Assembly: GCA_945952105.1 (NCBI GenBank)
Contig: CAMFGZ010000001.1
Coordinates: 248,001 to 312,000 of the forward strand
DNA length: 64,000 nt
Direction of reading: 5' to 3'
Origin: an uncultured Rhodospirillaceae bacterium
Lineage (GTDB): Bacteria; Pseudomonadota; Alphaproteobacteria; Reyranellales; Reyranellaceae
The notes under the pieces were generated by a model. It searched no databases. It had not been told where the DNA came from and saw nothing but the letters and a program-made list of their open reading frames with translations. Made by a program: the position numbers and the translations under genes. Of this stretch, positions 26,466 through 34,160 are shown one piece after another; the stretch's first letter is position 1; each line of letters starts with the position of its first letter.

Positions 26466-27659
26466 CTAGGCGGCAGCGTCGCCGCTCGGGGCAGACGGAA
26501 AGGACAAGGAAGCCTGCGGCGCGGTCACGACCGGGCTGCGGGCGAGGCGGTCGTAGGCCTCCAGGATCAGGTCGGTCGGCACCATCTGGGTGAGGGTGCA
26601 ATACGAGGTCTCGGTGCCGGTGAAGCTACCGTTCTCGAACAGCTTGTTGACCGGCGCGCCGCCGCCGCACACCGAGAAGTATTCGCAGGACCTGCTGCAA
26701 GCCTCCACGCCCGCGGCGATGTCGCGATAGAGCGGCGAGGTGAGGCAGGTGTCCTTGATCTCCTGCAGCGTCTGGAAGTTGATGTTGCCCAGGAGATAGT
26801 CGCCGTACTCCTTGTTCTTCAGTCCAAGCAGCTCGGGCGAGAAGCTCGAGACATTGCCGTGGCTGTCGACGTTCAGCATCGCCAGCGGCTCGGTCTGGAT
26901 GTTGCGGGTCGGTACGCCCTCCGGGCGGAACATGCGCGGCAATGCGAGGTCGATCTCCCGCACGAAACGGACGCGGCCGCTGCGACGGGCAAGGTGCCAG
27001 AAGGTGCGCAGGAACGCGGCGTAGCGCTTCCGCAGTTCCGGCCCATGAAACAGGCTCGAAACGTGGTCGCCCTCGGACTCCTCGACATTGAAGCAGATCT
27101 GGTCGATGCCTTCGGACAGGTAGAAGTCGAGCAGCTCTTCGGGCTGGTCGAGGCTGGTGTGCGACAGGACCGAGATGACGTGGAACGGCACGTCATTGTC
27201 GCGCAGGCAGCGGATGCCGGCGATCGTCTTGTCGAACGTGCCCTTGCCGTTGCGGCCCTTGCGATGGAGATCGTGCAGTTCGCGCGGTCCGTCGAGGCTC
27301 ACGCCGACGCCGACCTCCCAGTCCTTGAAGAGATCGCACCAGTCGGTGTTGATCAGCGTGCCGTTGGTCTGGAAGGAATGCTTGACGTGGACCGAGGCCG
27401 GCCGCATCTGCTCGATCGCGGCGAAGGCCTCGCGATAGAAGGAGACGGGCACGACCAGCGGTTCGCCGGCGTGCCAGATCACGGTGATCTCCGGGCAGGC
27501 CCAGCCCGATGCGAAGATCTGCTCGAACAGCCGCGTCACTGTCGACTGGGCAATGACGTGCTTGTTCGAACGGTCGGGCAGATAGCAGTAGGTGCAGGCG
27601 ATATTACAGAAGGCCGTCGGCTGCACGACCACCATGCCGATCTCGGTCGAGGCGGTCAT
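26466..27659 (-). CDS. grrM: GrrM-type radical SAM/SPASM peptide maturase
   Basis: A 397-residue radical SAM enzyme predicted to install Trp-to-Asn carbon-carbon cross-links (three-residue cyclophanes) in the flanking precursors. The SAM cluster motif CxxxCxxC is FCNIACTYCYLP (Cys18, 22, 25). HAGEPLV and GVGVSLDGPRELHDLHRKG are typical of the anSME/SPASM class. The C-terminal SPASM cysteines are in CSRSCEYFSVCGGG and TSYC and should hold two more Fe-S clusters. ATG 27659 lies 2 bp after the precursor 2 stop; an upstream ATG at 27677 would overlap that gene. Tight coupling to the precursor supports the assignment. Confidence 0.9.
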   Translation of the reverse strand: MTASTEIGMVVVQPTAFCNIACTYCYLPDRSNKHVIAQSTVTRLFEQIFASGWACPEITVIWHAGEPLVVPVSFYREAFAAIEQMRPASVHVKHSFQTNGTLINTDWCDLFKDWEVGVGVSLDGPRELHDLHRKGRNGKGTFDKTIAGIRCLRDNDVPFHVISVLSHTSLDQPEELLDFYLSEGIDQICFNVEESEGDHVSSLFHGPELRKRYAAFLRTFWHLARRSGRVRFVREIDLALPRMFRPEGVPTRNIQTEPLAMLNVDSHGNVSSFSPELLGLKNKEYGDYLLGNINFQTLQEIKDTCLTSPLYRDIAAGVEACSRSCEYFSVCGGGAPVNKLFENGSFTGTETSYCTLTQMVPTDLILEAYDRLARSPVVTAPQASLSFPSAPSGDAAA

Positions 27660-27661
27660 GG

Positions 27662-28003
27662 TCACCAGTTGTGCCATCCGTTGTGCCAGCCATTGCCCCA
27701 GCCGCCGTTGCGCCAGCCACCGTTGCCCCAGCCGCCGTTACGCCAGCCGCCGTTGCCCCACCAGGCGAGACGCTGCTCCGGATCGATGGCGACGAAGGGC
27801 TTGCCGTCCGTACGATGATGCTCGAGGGCATCGGTGACGTCAGCGCGCAACGATTGCAGCCGCTTCGAGACGGAAAGGCTTTGCGCTTCCACGGAACCGG
27901 TGCTCGCCGCGGCATCCACTGCCGCGAGGCCTGCGGAGAGGCCGAGCGCTCCTGATGGCAGGAGATGGGCCAGCGCACGTAATGAACGACGACTCTGCTT
28001 CAT
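27662..28003 (-). CDS. grrA: GrrA-like rSAM-modified peptide precursor 2
   Basis: A 113-residue precursor, first gene of the cluster. The leader (LRALAHLLPSGALGLSAGLA) and recognition segment (SKRLQSLRADV to AIDPEQRLAWWGNGG) match precursor 1 closely. The core, residues 81-113, has seven W-x-N triplets: WGN, WRN, WGN, WRN, WGN, WHN, WHN, ending in a bare Trp. The core is more regular and shorter than in precursor 1. A strong AGGGGAGA site precedes the ATG at 28003. The stop is 2 bp from the GrrM start, so the maturase is translationally tied to this precursor. Confidence 0.88.
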   Translation of the reverse strand: MKQSRRSLRALAHLLPSGALGLSAGLAAVDAAASTGSVEAQSLSVSKRLQSLRADVTDALEHHRTDGKPFVAIDPEQRLAWWGNGGWRNGGWGNGGWRNGGWGNGWHNGWHNW

Positions 28004-28025
28004 GTGATCTCCCCTGAGGAGACCT

Positions 28026-28055
28026 ACGTTAGTCAGACCCGCAAACCGTTCGCAA
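28026..28055 (-). promoter_or_regulatory. Possible promoter of the Grr-type operon
   Basis: Read on the minus strand, TTGCGA (28055-28050) and TAACGT (28031-28026) are 18 bp apart and lie just upstream of the precursor 2 ribosome site. The local sequence is unusually AT-rich for this window. Only a consensus-style match; not proven. Confidence 0.3.
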
Positions 28056-28091
28056 ATCAAAAAGCGCATTCGATGGGTTTGGCTCTTGAAA

Positions 28092-28120
28092 TTGGCGAAT
28101 CGCTGCCCATCTACTGTAAA
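28092..28120 (+). promoter_or_regulatory. Candidate promoter for a small RNA
   Basis: TTGGCG (28092-28097) and TGTAAA (28115-28120) are separated by 17 bp, a good sigma-70 layout. No coding gene follows on this strand before the terminator at 28211. Confidence 0.45.
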
Positions 28121-28125
28121 TCCTG

Positions 28126-28245
28126 GCGGTCGACAGATCGCAGGTATCCATCGGGGTGAGCCACGGATGTAATGGTGACTTGGCGATGGATGGGACAGAG
28201 TCCCGAACCGGCCCCGCGCCTGAAATGGCAGCGGGGCTTTCTTTT
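28126..28245 (+). ncRNA. Candidate structured small RNA upstream of the Grr-type locus
   Basis: About 120 nt between a plausible promoter and a strong terminator, with no open reading frame of note. Visible pairings are a CCT(G)GCG/CGCAGG stem near the start, a perfect 8-bp stem ATCCATCG (28146-28153) with CGATGGAT (28184-28191) enclosing a 30-nt loop, a perfect GGGAC-AGA-GTCCC hairpin (28192-28204), then the terminator. It matches no RNA family I can name (not tRNA, SRP or a riboswitch I recognise). It is divergent from the Grr operon. Confidence 0.5.
28211..28245 (+). terminator. Rho-independent terminator of the small RNA candidate
   Basis: Stem GCCCCGC (28211-28217) pairs with GCGGGGC (28231-28237), extended inward by GCC/GGC across a bulge, then TTTCTTTT at 28238-28245. 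Confidence 0.88.
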
Positions 28246-28253
28246 GGGCCGCT

Positions 28254-28760
28254 TTAGTGGACCAGCAGCCTTCCCGACTGGTTGGCCGGGTGAGGAAGCT
28301 GGTTCGATTCCAGCCAGACGTGGTGCACAGCCGCAGCGCTTCCAGGCCCGCGAGCTGCTTCACCGATTGTGAAACCTACACTCCGCAGGAGTTCCAGGGT
28401 CCGATGGCGTTCGGCGGCGATATGTTGTTCGAGCCGTGGAAACTGCTCGAGCATCTCTGCAAGTACGAGGCGGCATAGCAGTGAGAGTTCTCGAGGATCT
28501 TCCTCGAAGGATGTCGCGGCGAGCATCCAGACGTAGCCGACGTCGGGATTGTCAAGACGCGGTGTCACGCCCCAGATGGCGCTCGTCCGGCCATCGCTGA
28601 GGCGACGTGCGGCCCAGATCTGCGCGCTGAACGCACACGCTTCAAGCAACCTGTGGCTCGACTCCTTTTCCGGCCAGTCCAGTGAAGCGGGCGCGTCCGC
28701 CAGCAGCGTGGCAAGATAGGCGACATCTGCCGACGTGGCTGGCTGGAGTTGATGACGCAT
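28254..28760 (-). CDS. GNAT-like hypothetical protein
   Basis: A 168-residue soluble protein with a GNAT-like layout: an N-terminal PATSADVAYLATLLADA helix, a central WGVTP beta segment, VGYVWMLAATSFEEDP before a long helix, and a late LLRSVGFTIGE resembling the closing strand of acetyltransferases. The acetyl-CoA loop is not clear, so it may be a phage-type or degenerate GNAT fold. It ends just past the small RNA terminator in convergent orientation. Function unknown. Confidence 0.6.
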   Translation of the reverse strand: MRHQLQPATSADVAYLATLLADAPASLDWPEKESSHRLLEACAFSAQIWAARRLSDGRTSAIWGVTPRLDNPDVGYVWMLAATSFEEDPRELSLLCRLVLAEMLEQFPRLEQHIAAERHRTLELLRSVGFTIGEAARGPGSAAAVHHVWLESNQLPHPANQSGRLLVH

Positions 28761-28995
28761 GTCCTTCTCCTCGGTTCAGGGTATCAACTCGCGGACAAAG
28801 GTGAGGTTGCTGTGCCTCGAAGCAATCCGAGGCCTGCTTGTCGTCGGCGCCTATCCCCACCTTGGCCGCTACGACCAGAAACGGCCGGGCGAGACTCGGA
28901 TCGAAGCGGGACGTAAGGAGGTGGCGGGCGTCGCGCTACCTGACATGGATCGCATTTACGGCTCAGACGGGCCACTTGCGAGAATGTGGCGCTAA

Positions 28996-30306
28996 TTAGT
29001 TGATGCCGTAGCTGGTGAACTGGCGGTCGACTCCGGGCATCAATGCCCGGGCGGCGGCCTTGTCGGTCTCGCCGTTCTTCACGTCGCCCTTTGCGACACG
29101 CACCAGTCCTCGCCCGTAGAGCGCAAGCGGCCGATCCGGATCGCTGCGGAGGGCGGCTTCGTACTCGCGCAGCGCAATGTCCTTCTCTCCCAGCTTAAGG
29201 AAGATGAATCCGCGCGTTTCACGCGTCTGCACGTTGTCGGGCTGCAGCTTCAGGGCTTCGTCGCAATCCGACAGAGCCTGCGCGAGATCGTGACCGGCGA
29301 CCATGCGGGTGAGACAGCGATTGTTGTATGCCCAGGCCATCCTGCCATCGATCTTGATGGCGCTGGTGTAATCGGCAATGGCCTTCTCATAGTCCTGCCG
29401 GGCAAAGTGAGCATAGCCGCGATTGTAGTTTGCCAGCGCATGATCCGGCTTCAGCTCGATCGCCTGGTCCAGATCGACGATCGCTTTGTCGATGTTGCCA
29501 CGCATCGAAAAGATGGCCGCACGGTTGACCAGCGCATCGACATATTTCGGATCGATCGACAGCGCCATGCTGTAGTCCGTGAAAGCGCGTTGCATGTCGC
29601 CGAGGCGCGCATTGACGAGACCGCGAACCATGAAGGCGCGAGGATTGTCGGGCGCGAGCTCTGCGGCGCGGTCGAGATCCGCAAGGGCACGTCCGTGCTC
29701 GCCCACCGATGTGTACGCGTTGCCCCGAAGGATCAGCGTATCGACATTGTCCGGAACAAGTGCCAGTGCACGATCGAAGTCCGCGATGGCACGGCGCATA
29801 TCGGCCTTGCGGGTCGCGATCAGGATGCCTCGATCGACATGGGCGAGGGCGTTGCCGGTATCCAGCCGGATCGCCTCGTCGTAGTCGGAGAGTGCGCGCT
29901 CGACGTCGTCCATCGCATGGTGAGCAATGCCGCGCTGCAGGAACTGGTTCGCATTCAGGGATGCCGTATTCGTAGAATCGTCGAAGAGCTTGATCGCAGC
30001 GCTGTAATCCGCTGCGGCGCGTGCCTGGTCGCCGACCGCCCGATAGGCTTGGCCGCGATTCAGGTGGGCGGCAGCGAGCTCACGGCCTTTCAAGGTCTTT
30101 GCGTCGATCGCGACTGTGCACGCAACGATACGGGTTGCCGGCGGGGTATCGGCCTTGTCCACGCAAAGTGGCGTAGGGGTGGAGGCCGCCAAGGCTGCCT
30201 GCTGATCACTTTCACGGGCTTGAAGCGTCGAATGGGTCGCCAGTACGACGAGGGCTGCGGTGCACACGGCGGCGCCGGTACGCCGCCAGTCTCGATCCCG
30301 TCTCAT
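28996..30306 (-). CDS. Secreted or periplasmic TPR-repeat protein
   Basis: A 436-residue protein with a basic N-terminus and one hydrophobic export segment (GAAVCTAALVVLATHSTLQA). The rest is a solenoid of about nine 34-residue tetratricopeptide repeats, for example ALSDYDEAIRLDTGNALAHV and NYNRGYAHFARQDYEKAIAD. TPR arrays are protein-docking scaffolds. The ATG at 30306 has AGGAG seven bases upstream; a GTG at 30312 is less likely. The 235 bp downstream, 28761-28995, hold no convincing gene. No partner can be named from context. Confidence 0.85.
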   Translation of the reverse strand: MRRDRDWRRTGAAVCTAALVVLATHSTLQARESDQQAALAASTPTPLCVDKADTPPATRIVACTVAIDAKTLKGRELAAAHLNRGQAYRAVGDQARAAADYSAAIKLFDDSTNTASLNANQFLQRGIAHHAMDDVERALSDYDEAIRLDTGNALAHVDRGILIATRKADMRRAIADFDRALALVPDNVDTLILRGNAYTSVGEHGRALADLDRAAELAPDNPRAFMVRGLVNARLGDMQRAFTDYSMALSIDPKYVDALVNRAAIFSMRGNIDKAIVDLDQAIELKPDHALANYNRGYAHFARQDYEKAIADYTSAIKIDGRMAWAYNNRCLTRMVAGHDLAQALSDCDEALKLQPDNVQTRETRGFIFLKLGEKDIALREYEAALRSDPDRPLALYGRGLVRVAKGDVKNGETDKAAARALMPGVDRQFTSYGIN

Positions 30307-30456
30307 TGCCACACTCCTGGGAAAAACTCCGGTTGTTCGGCTTGTGGGGTATCAAACGACACAAACCTACCAATCGTTGCGCGGCTGGAGGGGGGTTAAA
30401 GCTGTGATCGAATGGGAACCAATTTTCGTGTGACGGCACGCCGGGCCGGCTGCCGA

Positions 30457-31329
30457 CTAGCGCCGCGTGAAGAGGAGGTCTTGCTGGCGGGTCGGCATGA
30501 CGTCGGCACGCCGGAGGTCGGCGGGGCGTCGCCAGCGGAGATACCAGTCCAATTCGTATTCGTTCGCGATCGCCCAGGCGGTAAAGCCCGAAGCACGCAG
30601 CCGGTCGAAGACTTCCTGCCAGGCTTGGGGATCGTCGTCCGGGCTGGCCTCGACCACGACGTCCATTGTCGCCGGATAGCTCGCCAGTTGCTCGAGAAGG
30701 TGGCGGAGGATCGGAGGTTCGGCGCCTTCCACGTCCATCTTGATGAGGCGCAGGCGAGAAAGCTCGTCGGGGGCAAGGATGCTTTCGAGGGGCAGGGCCG
30801 GCACCGAGGCCATCCGCGTGCCGCCGCGCGAGGCGAGGGTGGTGGCGGCGCCGATATTGCCCTCGTTGATCTCGTAGAGATCGAGCGCGCCCGGCTTGTC
30901 CGAGACGGCGGCGTTGACGGCCCGCACGTTCGAGGAAAACGGGTTGGCCGCGAGATTGCGCTTCAGCAGAGCGAAAGTACGCGGCGAGGCCTCGATCGAC
31001 ACGACCCTGCCGGTCGGGCCGACGCGTGAGGAGGCAAGGAGCGTGTCGTAGCCGATGTTGGCGCCAATATCGACGAACACGTCTCCGGGGGACAAATTCT
31101 GTTCGATGACGCGTGAGACGTCCGGCTCCCAAACCCCGAAATAGAGGATCATGCGCTGGATTAGGTCCTGCGGGTTGCAGTGCATGCGGGCGCCGAAATA
31201 CGTGGAGGCGAGATGCTCTGGCCCCAGGGTCCGCATCGCCTTGTTGTAGGCCCGGAAGCCCAGGCGCGCGGCCGGGATAGGCAGGCGCCGGAGGGTTTCC
31301 ATGATGGTCTGGTGCAGCAGCTGGATCAT
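30457..31329 (-). CDS. FkbM-family SAM-dependent methyltransferase
   Basis: A 290-residue class I methyltransferase of the FkbM type, which O-methylates sugars or polyketides. The SAM loop is VFVDIGANIGYDTLLAS, the acidic loop VVSIEASPRTFALLKRNL, and the family stretch is RLIKMDVEGAEPPILRHL. The N-terminal 70 residues form the usual helical lead-in. It stands alone with no glycosyltransferase neighbours, so its substrate is unknown. Divergent from the dioxygenase gene, which starts 118 bp away. Confidence 0.9.
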   Translation of the reverse strand: MIQLLHQTIMETLRRLPIPAARLGFRAYNKAMRTLGPEHLASTYFGARMHCNPQDLIQRMILYFGVWEPDVSRVIEQNLSPGDVFVDIGANIGYDTLLASSRVGPTGRVVSIEASPRTFALLKRNLAANPFSSNVRAVNAAVSDKPGALDLYEINEGNIGAATTLASRGGTRMASVPALPLESILAPDELSRLRLIKMDVEGAEPPILRHLLEQLASYPATMDVVVEASPDDDPQAWQEVFDRLRASGFTAWAIANEYELDWYLRWRRPADLRRADVMPTRQQDLLFTRR

Positions 31330-31447
31330 CGTTCGCTTCTATAGCCGTTTTGCGCGGCATGTTCCGCAGGCCGCAGGCGGATTTCTTGACGGCCGAGCCG
31401 GGGCTGGCGCAGGTTTCGGAAAATTCATCCGAGGTGAGGACCGTCCC

Positions 31448-32299
31448 ATGCCGCTCTCCGTCAGGCCTCTTTCCCACGCGCTCGGCGCGGAGGTGAAGGG
31501 TGTCGATCTCGCCCAGCCGCTCAGCAACTCCGAATTCGACCAGATCCACCGCACGTTCCTGGAGAAGGGGATCCTTCTGTTCCGCAACCAGAAGATCACG
31601 CGCGAGCAGCACATCGCTTTCAGCCGCCGCTTCGGCGAGCTCGACAATCACGATTCGCTGCCGCGGGACCGGCACCCGGACTATCCCGAACTGCTGCTGG
31701 TGACGAACATCCCCGAGAAGGACGGCAAGCAGTCGGCGTCGAAATATACCGGCCAGCAGTGGCATTCGGACATGTCGTTCACGCCGGTCCCGTCGCTGGG
31801 CTCGCTGCTGCGCGGCATCACCATCCCGCCGGTCGGCGGTGACACGATGTTCACCAACATGTACCTCGCCTACGACACGCTGTCGGAGGGCATGAAGAAG
31901 ATCGTCGAGGGGCTGCACGGGATTCATACCGGTAGCCGCAAGGTCGACGATCCGAACTCCGACCGCGAGAAGGAGCAGCGCAAGATCAATCCTCCGATCG
32001 CCCAGCCGGTTGTGCGCGTGCATCCGGAGACCGGCCGCAAGGCGCTCTACATCGGGGAGAAGGTCTCCTGCTTCGTCGACATGACGCCCGAGGAGAGCCG
32101 GCCGCTGATCGACTATCTGGTGCGCCACGCGACGCGGCCGCAGTTCGTCTATCGCCACCAGTGGCAGCAGGACGACATCATCCTCTGGGACAATCGCTGC
32201 ACCATGCACATCGCGCTCGGCGACTATCAGGAAGGCGAGATCCGCCATCTCGAGCGCACCACCGTCAAAGGCACTCCCTCGGGATATTACCTGCAATGA
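31448..32299 (+). CDS. TauD/TfdA-family Fe(II)/2-oxoglutarate dioxygenase
   Basis: A 283-residue non-heme iron dioxygenase. The iron ligands are His and Asp in WHSDMSFTPVP (HxD) and the later His in DNRCTMHIALGDY; the 2-oxoglutarate Arg is in RHLERTTVKG. The opening GAEVKGVDLAQPLSNSEFDQ is a TauD hallmark. TauD relatives cleave taurine, herbicides or other sulfonates and ethers. Its stop overlaps the start of the next Bug receptor by four bases, so import and oxidation of the same substrate is likely. The start at 31448 fits the family length. Confidence 0.9.
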   Translation: MPLSVRPLSHALGAEVKGVDLAQPLSNSEFDQIHRTFLEKGILLFRNQKITREQHIAFSRRFGELDNHDSLPRDRHPDYPELLLVTNIPEKDGKQSASKYTGQQWHSDMSFTPVPSLGSLLRGITIPPVGGDTMFTNMYLAYDTLSEGMKKIVEGLHGIHTGSRKVDDPNSDREKEQRKINPPIAQPVVRVHPETGRKALYIGEKVSCFVDMTPEESRPLIDYLVRHATRPQFVYRHQWQQDDIILWDNRCTMHIALGDYQEGEIRHLERTTVKGTPSGYYLQ

Positions 32300-33273
32300 A
32301 GCGTTCTTCGTTCCTGCGGGGCGCCGCCGCCCTCGCACTCGCGCCGTCTGTCGCGCCTGCCATCGTGCGTGCCCAGGGCAGTTATCCCGACAGGCAGATC
32401 CGCATGGTCATCCCGTTCGCCGCAGGCGGCACGACCGACCTGATGGCGCGCGCCGTCGGCCAGCACTTCGCGCAGGCCTGGGGCCAGCCCGTCGTGGCCG
32501 ACAACCGAGCAGGTGCCAACGGCGTCGTGGCGGGCGAAATAGTCGCCAAGGCGCCCGGCGACGGCTACACGCTCACCGTCGTGGCGATGGGGCACGCGAT
32601 CAATCCGCTGATCTACAAGAAGCTGCCCTACGACGGCGTGAACGACTTCACCCTGATCAGCCTTCTCGCGACCTTCCCGCAGCTCGTACTCGTCAATCCG
32701 GCGGTCAAGGCCAACACGCTGCCCGAGCTGATCGAACTCGCGAGGTCGGCGTCCCCGCCACTCACCTATGCCTCGGGCGGCAACGGCTCGTCCCAGCATC
32801 TGGCGGGCGCGTTGTTCGCCCACATGGCAAAGCTCAACCTGACCCATGTCGCCTACAAGGGCGGCAATCCGGCCCAGCTCGATCTGATGGCCGGCAACGT
32901 CAACATGATGATCACGCAGCCCAACTCGAAGGACCTGATCACCACGGGCAAGATGCGGGCACTCGCGGTCAGTTCCGCCAAGCGTAGCCAATACTATCCC
33001 GACCTCCCGACGGTCGCCGAAGCGGGCGTCCCGGGTTACGAGTCGGTGGCTTGGTACGGCCTGCTCGGACCCAAGGGCATGCCGCCAGACCTGGTGCAGA
33101 AGATCGCCGACGAAACCGTCAAGGCTTGCGCGACGGAAGGCGCGAAATCGGTCGTGGCCGGGCAGGGCGGCGACATGGTCGCCGGCACGCCCAGCCAGTT
33201 TGCGGCGTTCATCGCCGCCGAGCGCAAGCGCTACGAGGCGATCGTTCGCGAAGCCAACATGACGGTCGACTAG
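32296..33273 (+). CDS. Bug-family solute receptor coupled to the TauD-type dioxygenase
   Basis: A 325-residue exported Bug receptor. The leader KRSSFLRGAAALALAPSVAP precedes the motifs MVIPFAAGGTTDLMARAVG and DNRAGANGVVAGEIVAKAPG. HVAYKGGNPAQLDLMAGNV is the ligand-loop stretch. The start ATG 32296 overlaps the dioxygenase stop (ATGA), so the receptor probably delivers the dioxygenase substrate or a related organic acid. No TctAB membrane genes are near. It is the third Bug receptor in this window. Confidence 0.9.
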   Translation: MKRSSFLRGAAALALAPSVAPAIVRAQGSYPDRQIRMVIPFAAGGTTDLMARAVGQHFAQAWGQPVVADNRAGANGVVAGEIVAKAPGDGYTLTVVAMGHAINPLIYKKLPYDGVNDFTLISLLATFPQLVLVNPAVKANTLPELIELARSASPPLTYASGGNGSSQHLAGALFAHMAKLNLTHVAYKGGNPAQLDLMAGNVNMMITQPNSKDLITTGKMRALAVSSAKRSQYYPDLPTVAEAGVPGYESVAWYGLLGPKGMPPDLVQKIADETVKACATEGAKSVVAGQGGDMVAGTPSQFAAFIAAERKRYEAIVREANMTVD

Positions 33274-33282
33274 CTTCGGCCG

Positions 33283-33558
33283 TCATCTGGTGCCGGGGGG
33301 TGGTGCCTGCCGGGTCGTATCGGAACCGACGCCGGGTTGGCCTGCGCTGGGTGCGCCGGGTGCAGTCGGCGCCGGGTTGATGGTCGAACTGCTCGGAGGC
33401 GGTGACGATGTCGGCCGCGGAACGGTCGGTGAGGTGCCGGCCGGCGCGGGCGATGTCGACAAGCCGCCGCTGCTCGCGCCGGGGCTGCCCGATTGTGCGT
33501 GAACCGTCCCGGCGACTGCAGCACAAGCCAGAATGGCGATGAGGGTCTTTCTGCCCAT
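33283..33558 (-). CDS. Small secreted Pro/Ser/Thr-rich protein
   Basis: A 91-residue protein with a signal peptide (GRKTLIAILACAAVAGTVHA) followed by a low-complexity tail rich in Pro, Ser, Thr and Gly, such as APAGTSPTVPRPTSSPPPSS. No domain is visible. A good GGAGGA site precedes the ATG. It resembles the disordered small secreted proteins common in these genomes, of unknown role. It ends 9 bp from the convergent Bug receptor. Confidence 0.65.
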   Translation of the reverse strand: MGRKTLIAILACAAVAGTVHAQSGSPGASSGGLSTSPAPAGTSPTVPRPTSSPPPSSSTINPAPTAPGAPSAGQPGVGSDTTRQAPPPGTR

Positions 33559-33617
33559 CCGGTCCTCCAGAGGTTTGACGGAACAACCCCACGGAGGCCG
33601 CGCGCGTTGCAATCTTG

Positions 33618-34088
33618 TCAGAGTGTCGCGGCCAGCGCGGCCAGCTGTTCGGTGCAGAGGCCCCAGCCCTGATGGAAGCCCATCTTCTCGTGGGCCTCGC
33701 GGTCCTCGGCCGTCCAGTGCCGGACCCGCGCGGTGTAGAGCGTCTTGTCGTCCTTCTCCTCGAAGGTGAGGATCACCGTCATGAACGGCTTCTGCGAGGG
33801 CTGCCACGCCTCGGTAAAGGCGTCGGTGAAGACCAGCCGTTGGTTGGGCACGACCTCGAGGTAGATGCCGCGATTGGGCATGTCCTGGCCATCGGGGCCG
33901 CGCATCACGATCAGGTTGGCGCCGCCGGCCCGCACGTCCATCTCGGCGACCGGCGTCTCGTAGGGCTTGGGCGCGAACCACTGCTTCAGAAGCGCGGGCT
34001 CGGTCCAGCAGCGATAGAGCTTTTCCGGGGATGCGTCGATCAGTCGGGTCAGCACCAGTTCGCGGTCGTTCTCGGGCTCGGCGGTCAT
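33618..34088 (-). CDS. SRPBCC/AHSA1-family protein
   Basis: A 156-residue START-like (SRPBCC) domain of the AHSA1/polyketide-cyclase type. The opening LVLTRLIDASPEKLYRCWTE and LLKQWFAPKPYE are characteristic, as is GIYLEVVPNQRLVFTDAF and the C-terminal helix HEKMGFHQGWGLCTEQLAAL. These bind hydrophobic ligands or act as chaperone-like factors; they often partner ArsR regulators. None is adjacent here. The ATG at 34088 has GAGGAG upstream. Confidence 0.88.
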   Translation of the reverse strand: MTAEPENDRELVLTRLIDASPEKLYRCWTEPALLKQWFAPKPYETPVAEMDVRAGGANLIVMRGPDGQDMPNRGIYLEVVPNQRLVFTDAFTEAWQPSQKPFMTVILTFEEKDDKTLYTARVRHWTAEDREAHEKMGFHQGWGLCTEQLAALAATL

Positions 34089-34160
34089 ATCGGGCTCCTC
34101 GTGAGGTGTTGTATCCCGAGGACGCGCGGACCCCACCCGCTCCGACACGAGGATCGAATT

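Noticed and set aside
28759..28995. A 78-residue plus-strand open frame between the GNAT-like and TPR genes
   Set aside because: No ribosome site, no domain, and it lies in the probable control region of the GNAT-like gene; not enough support.
30212..32338. A 708-residue open frame on the minus strand
   Set aside because: It covers real genes on both strands (FkbM, TauD) in other frames; composition is of the shadow type and no domain is visible.
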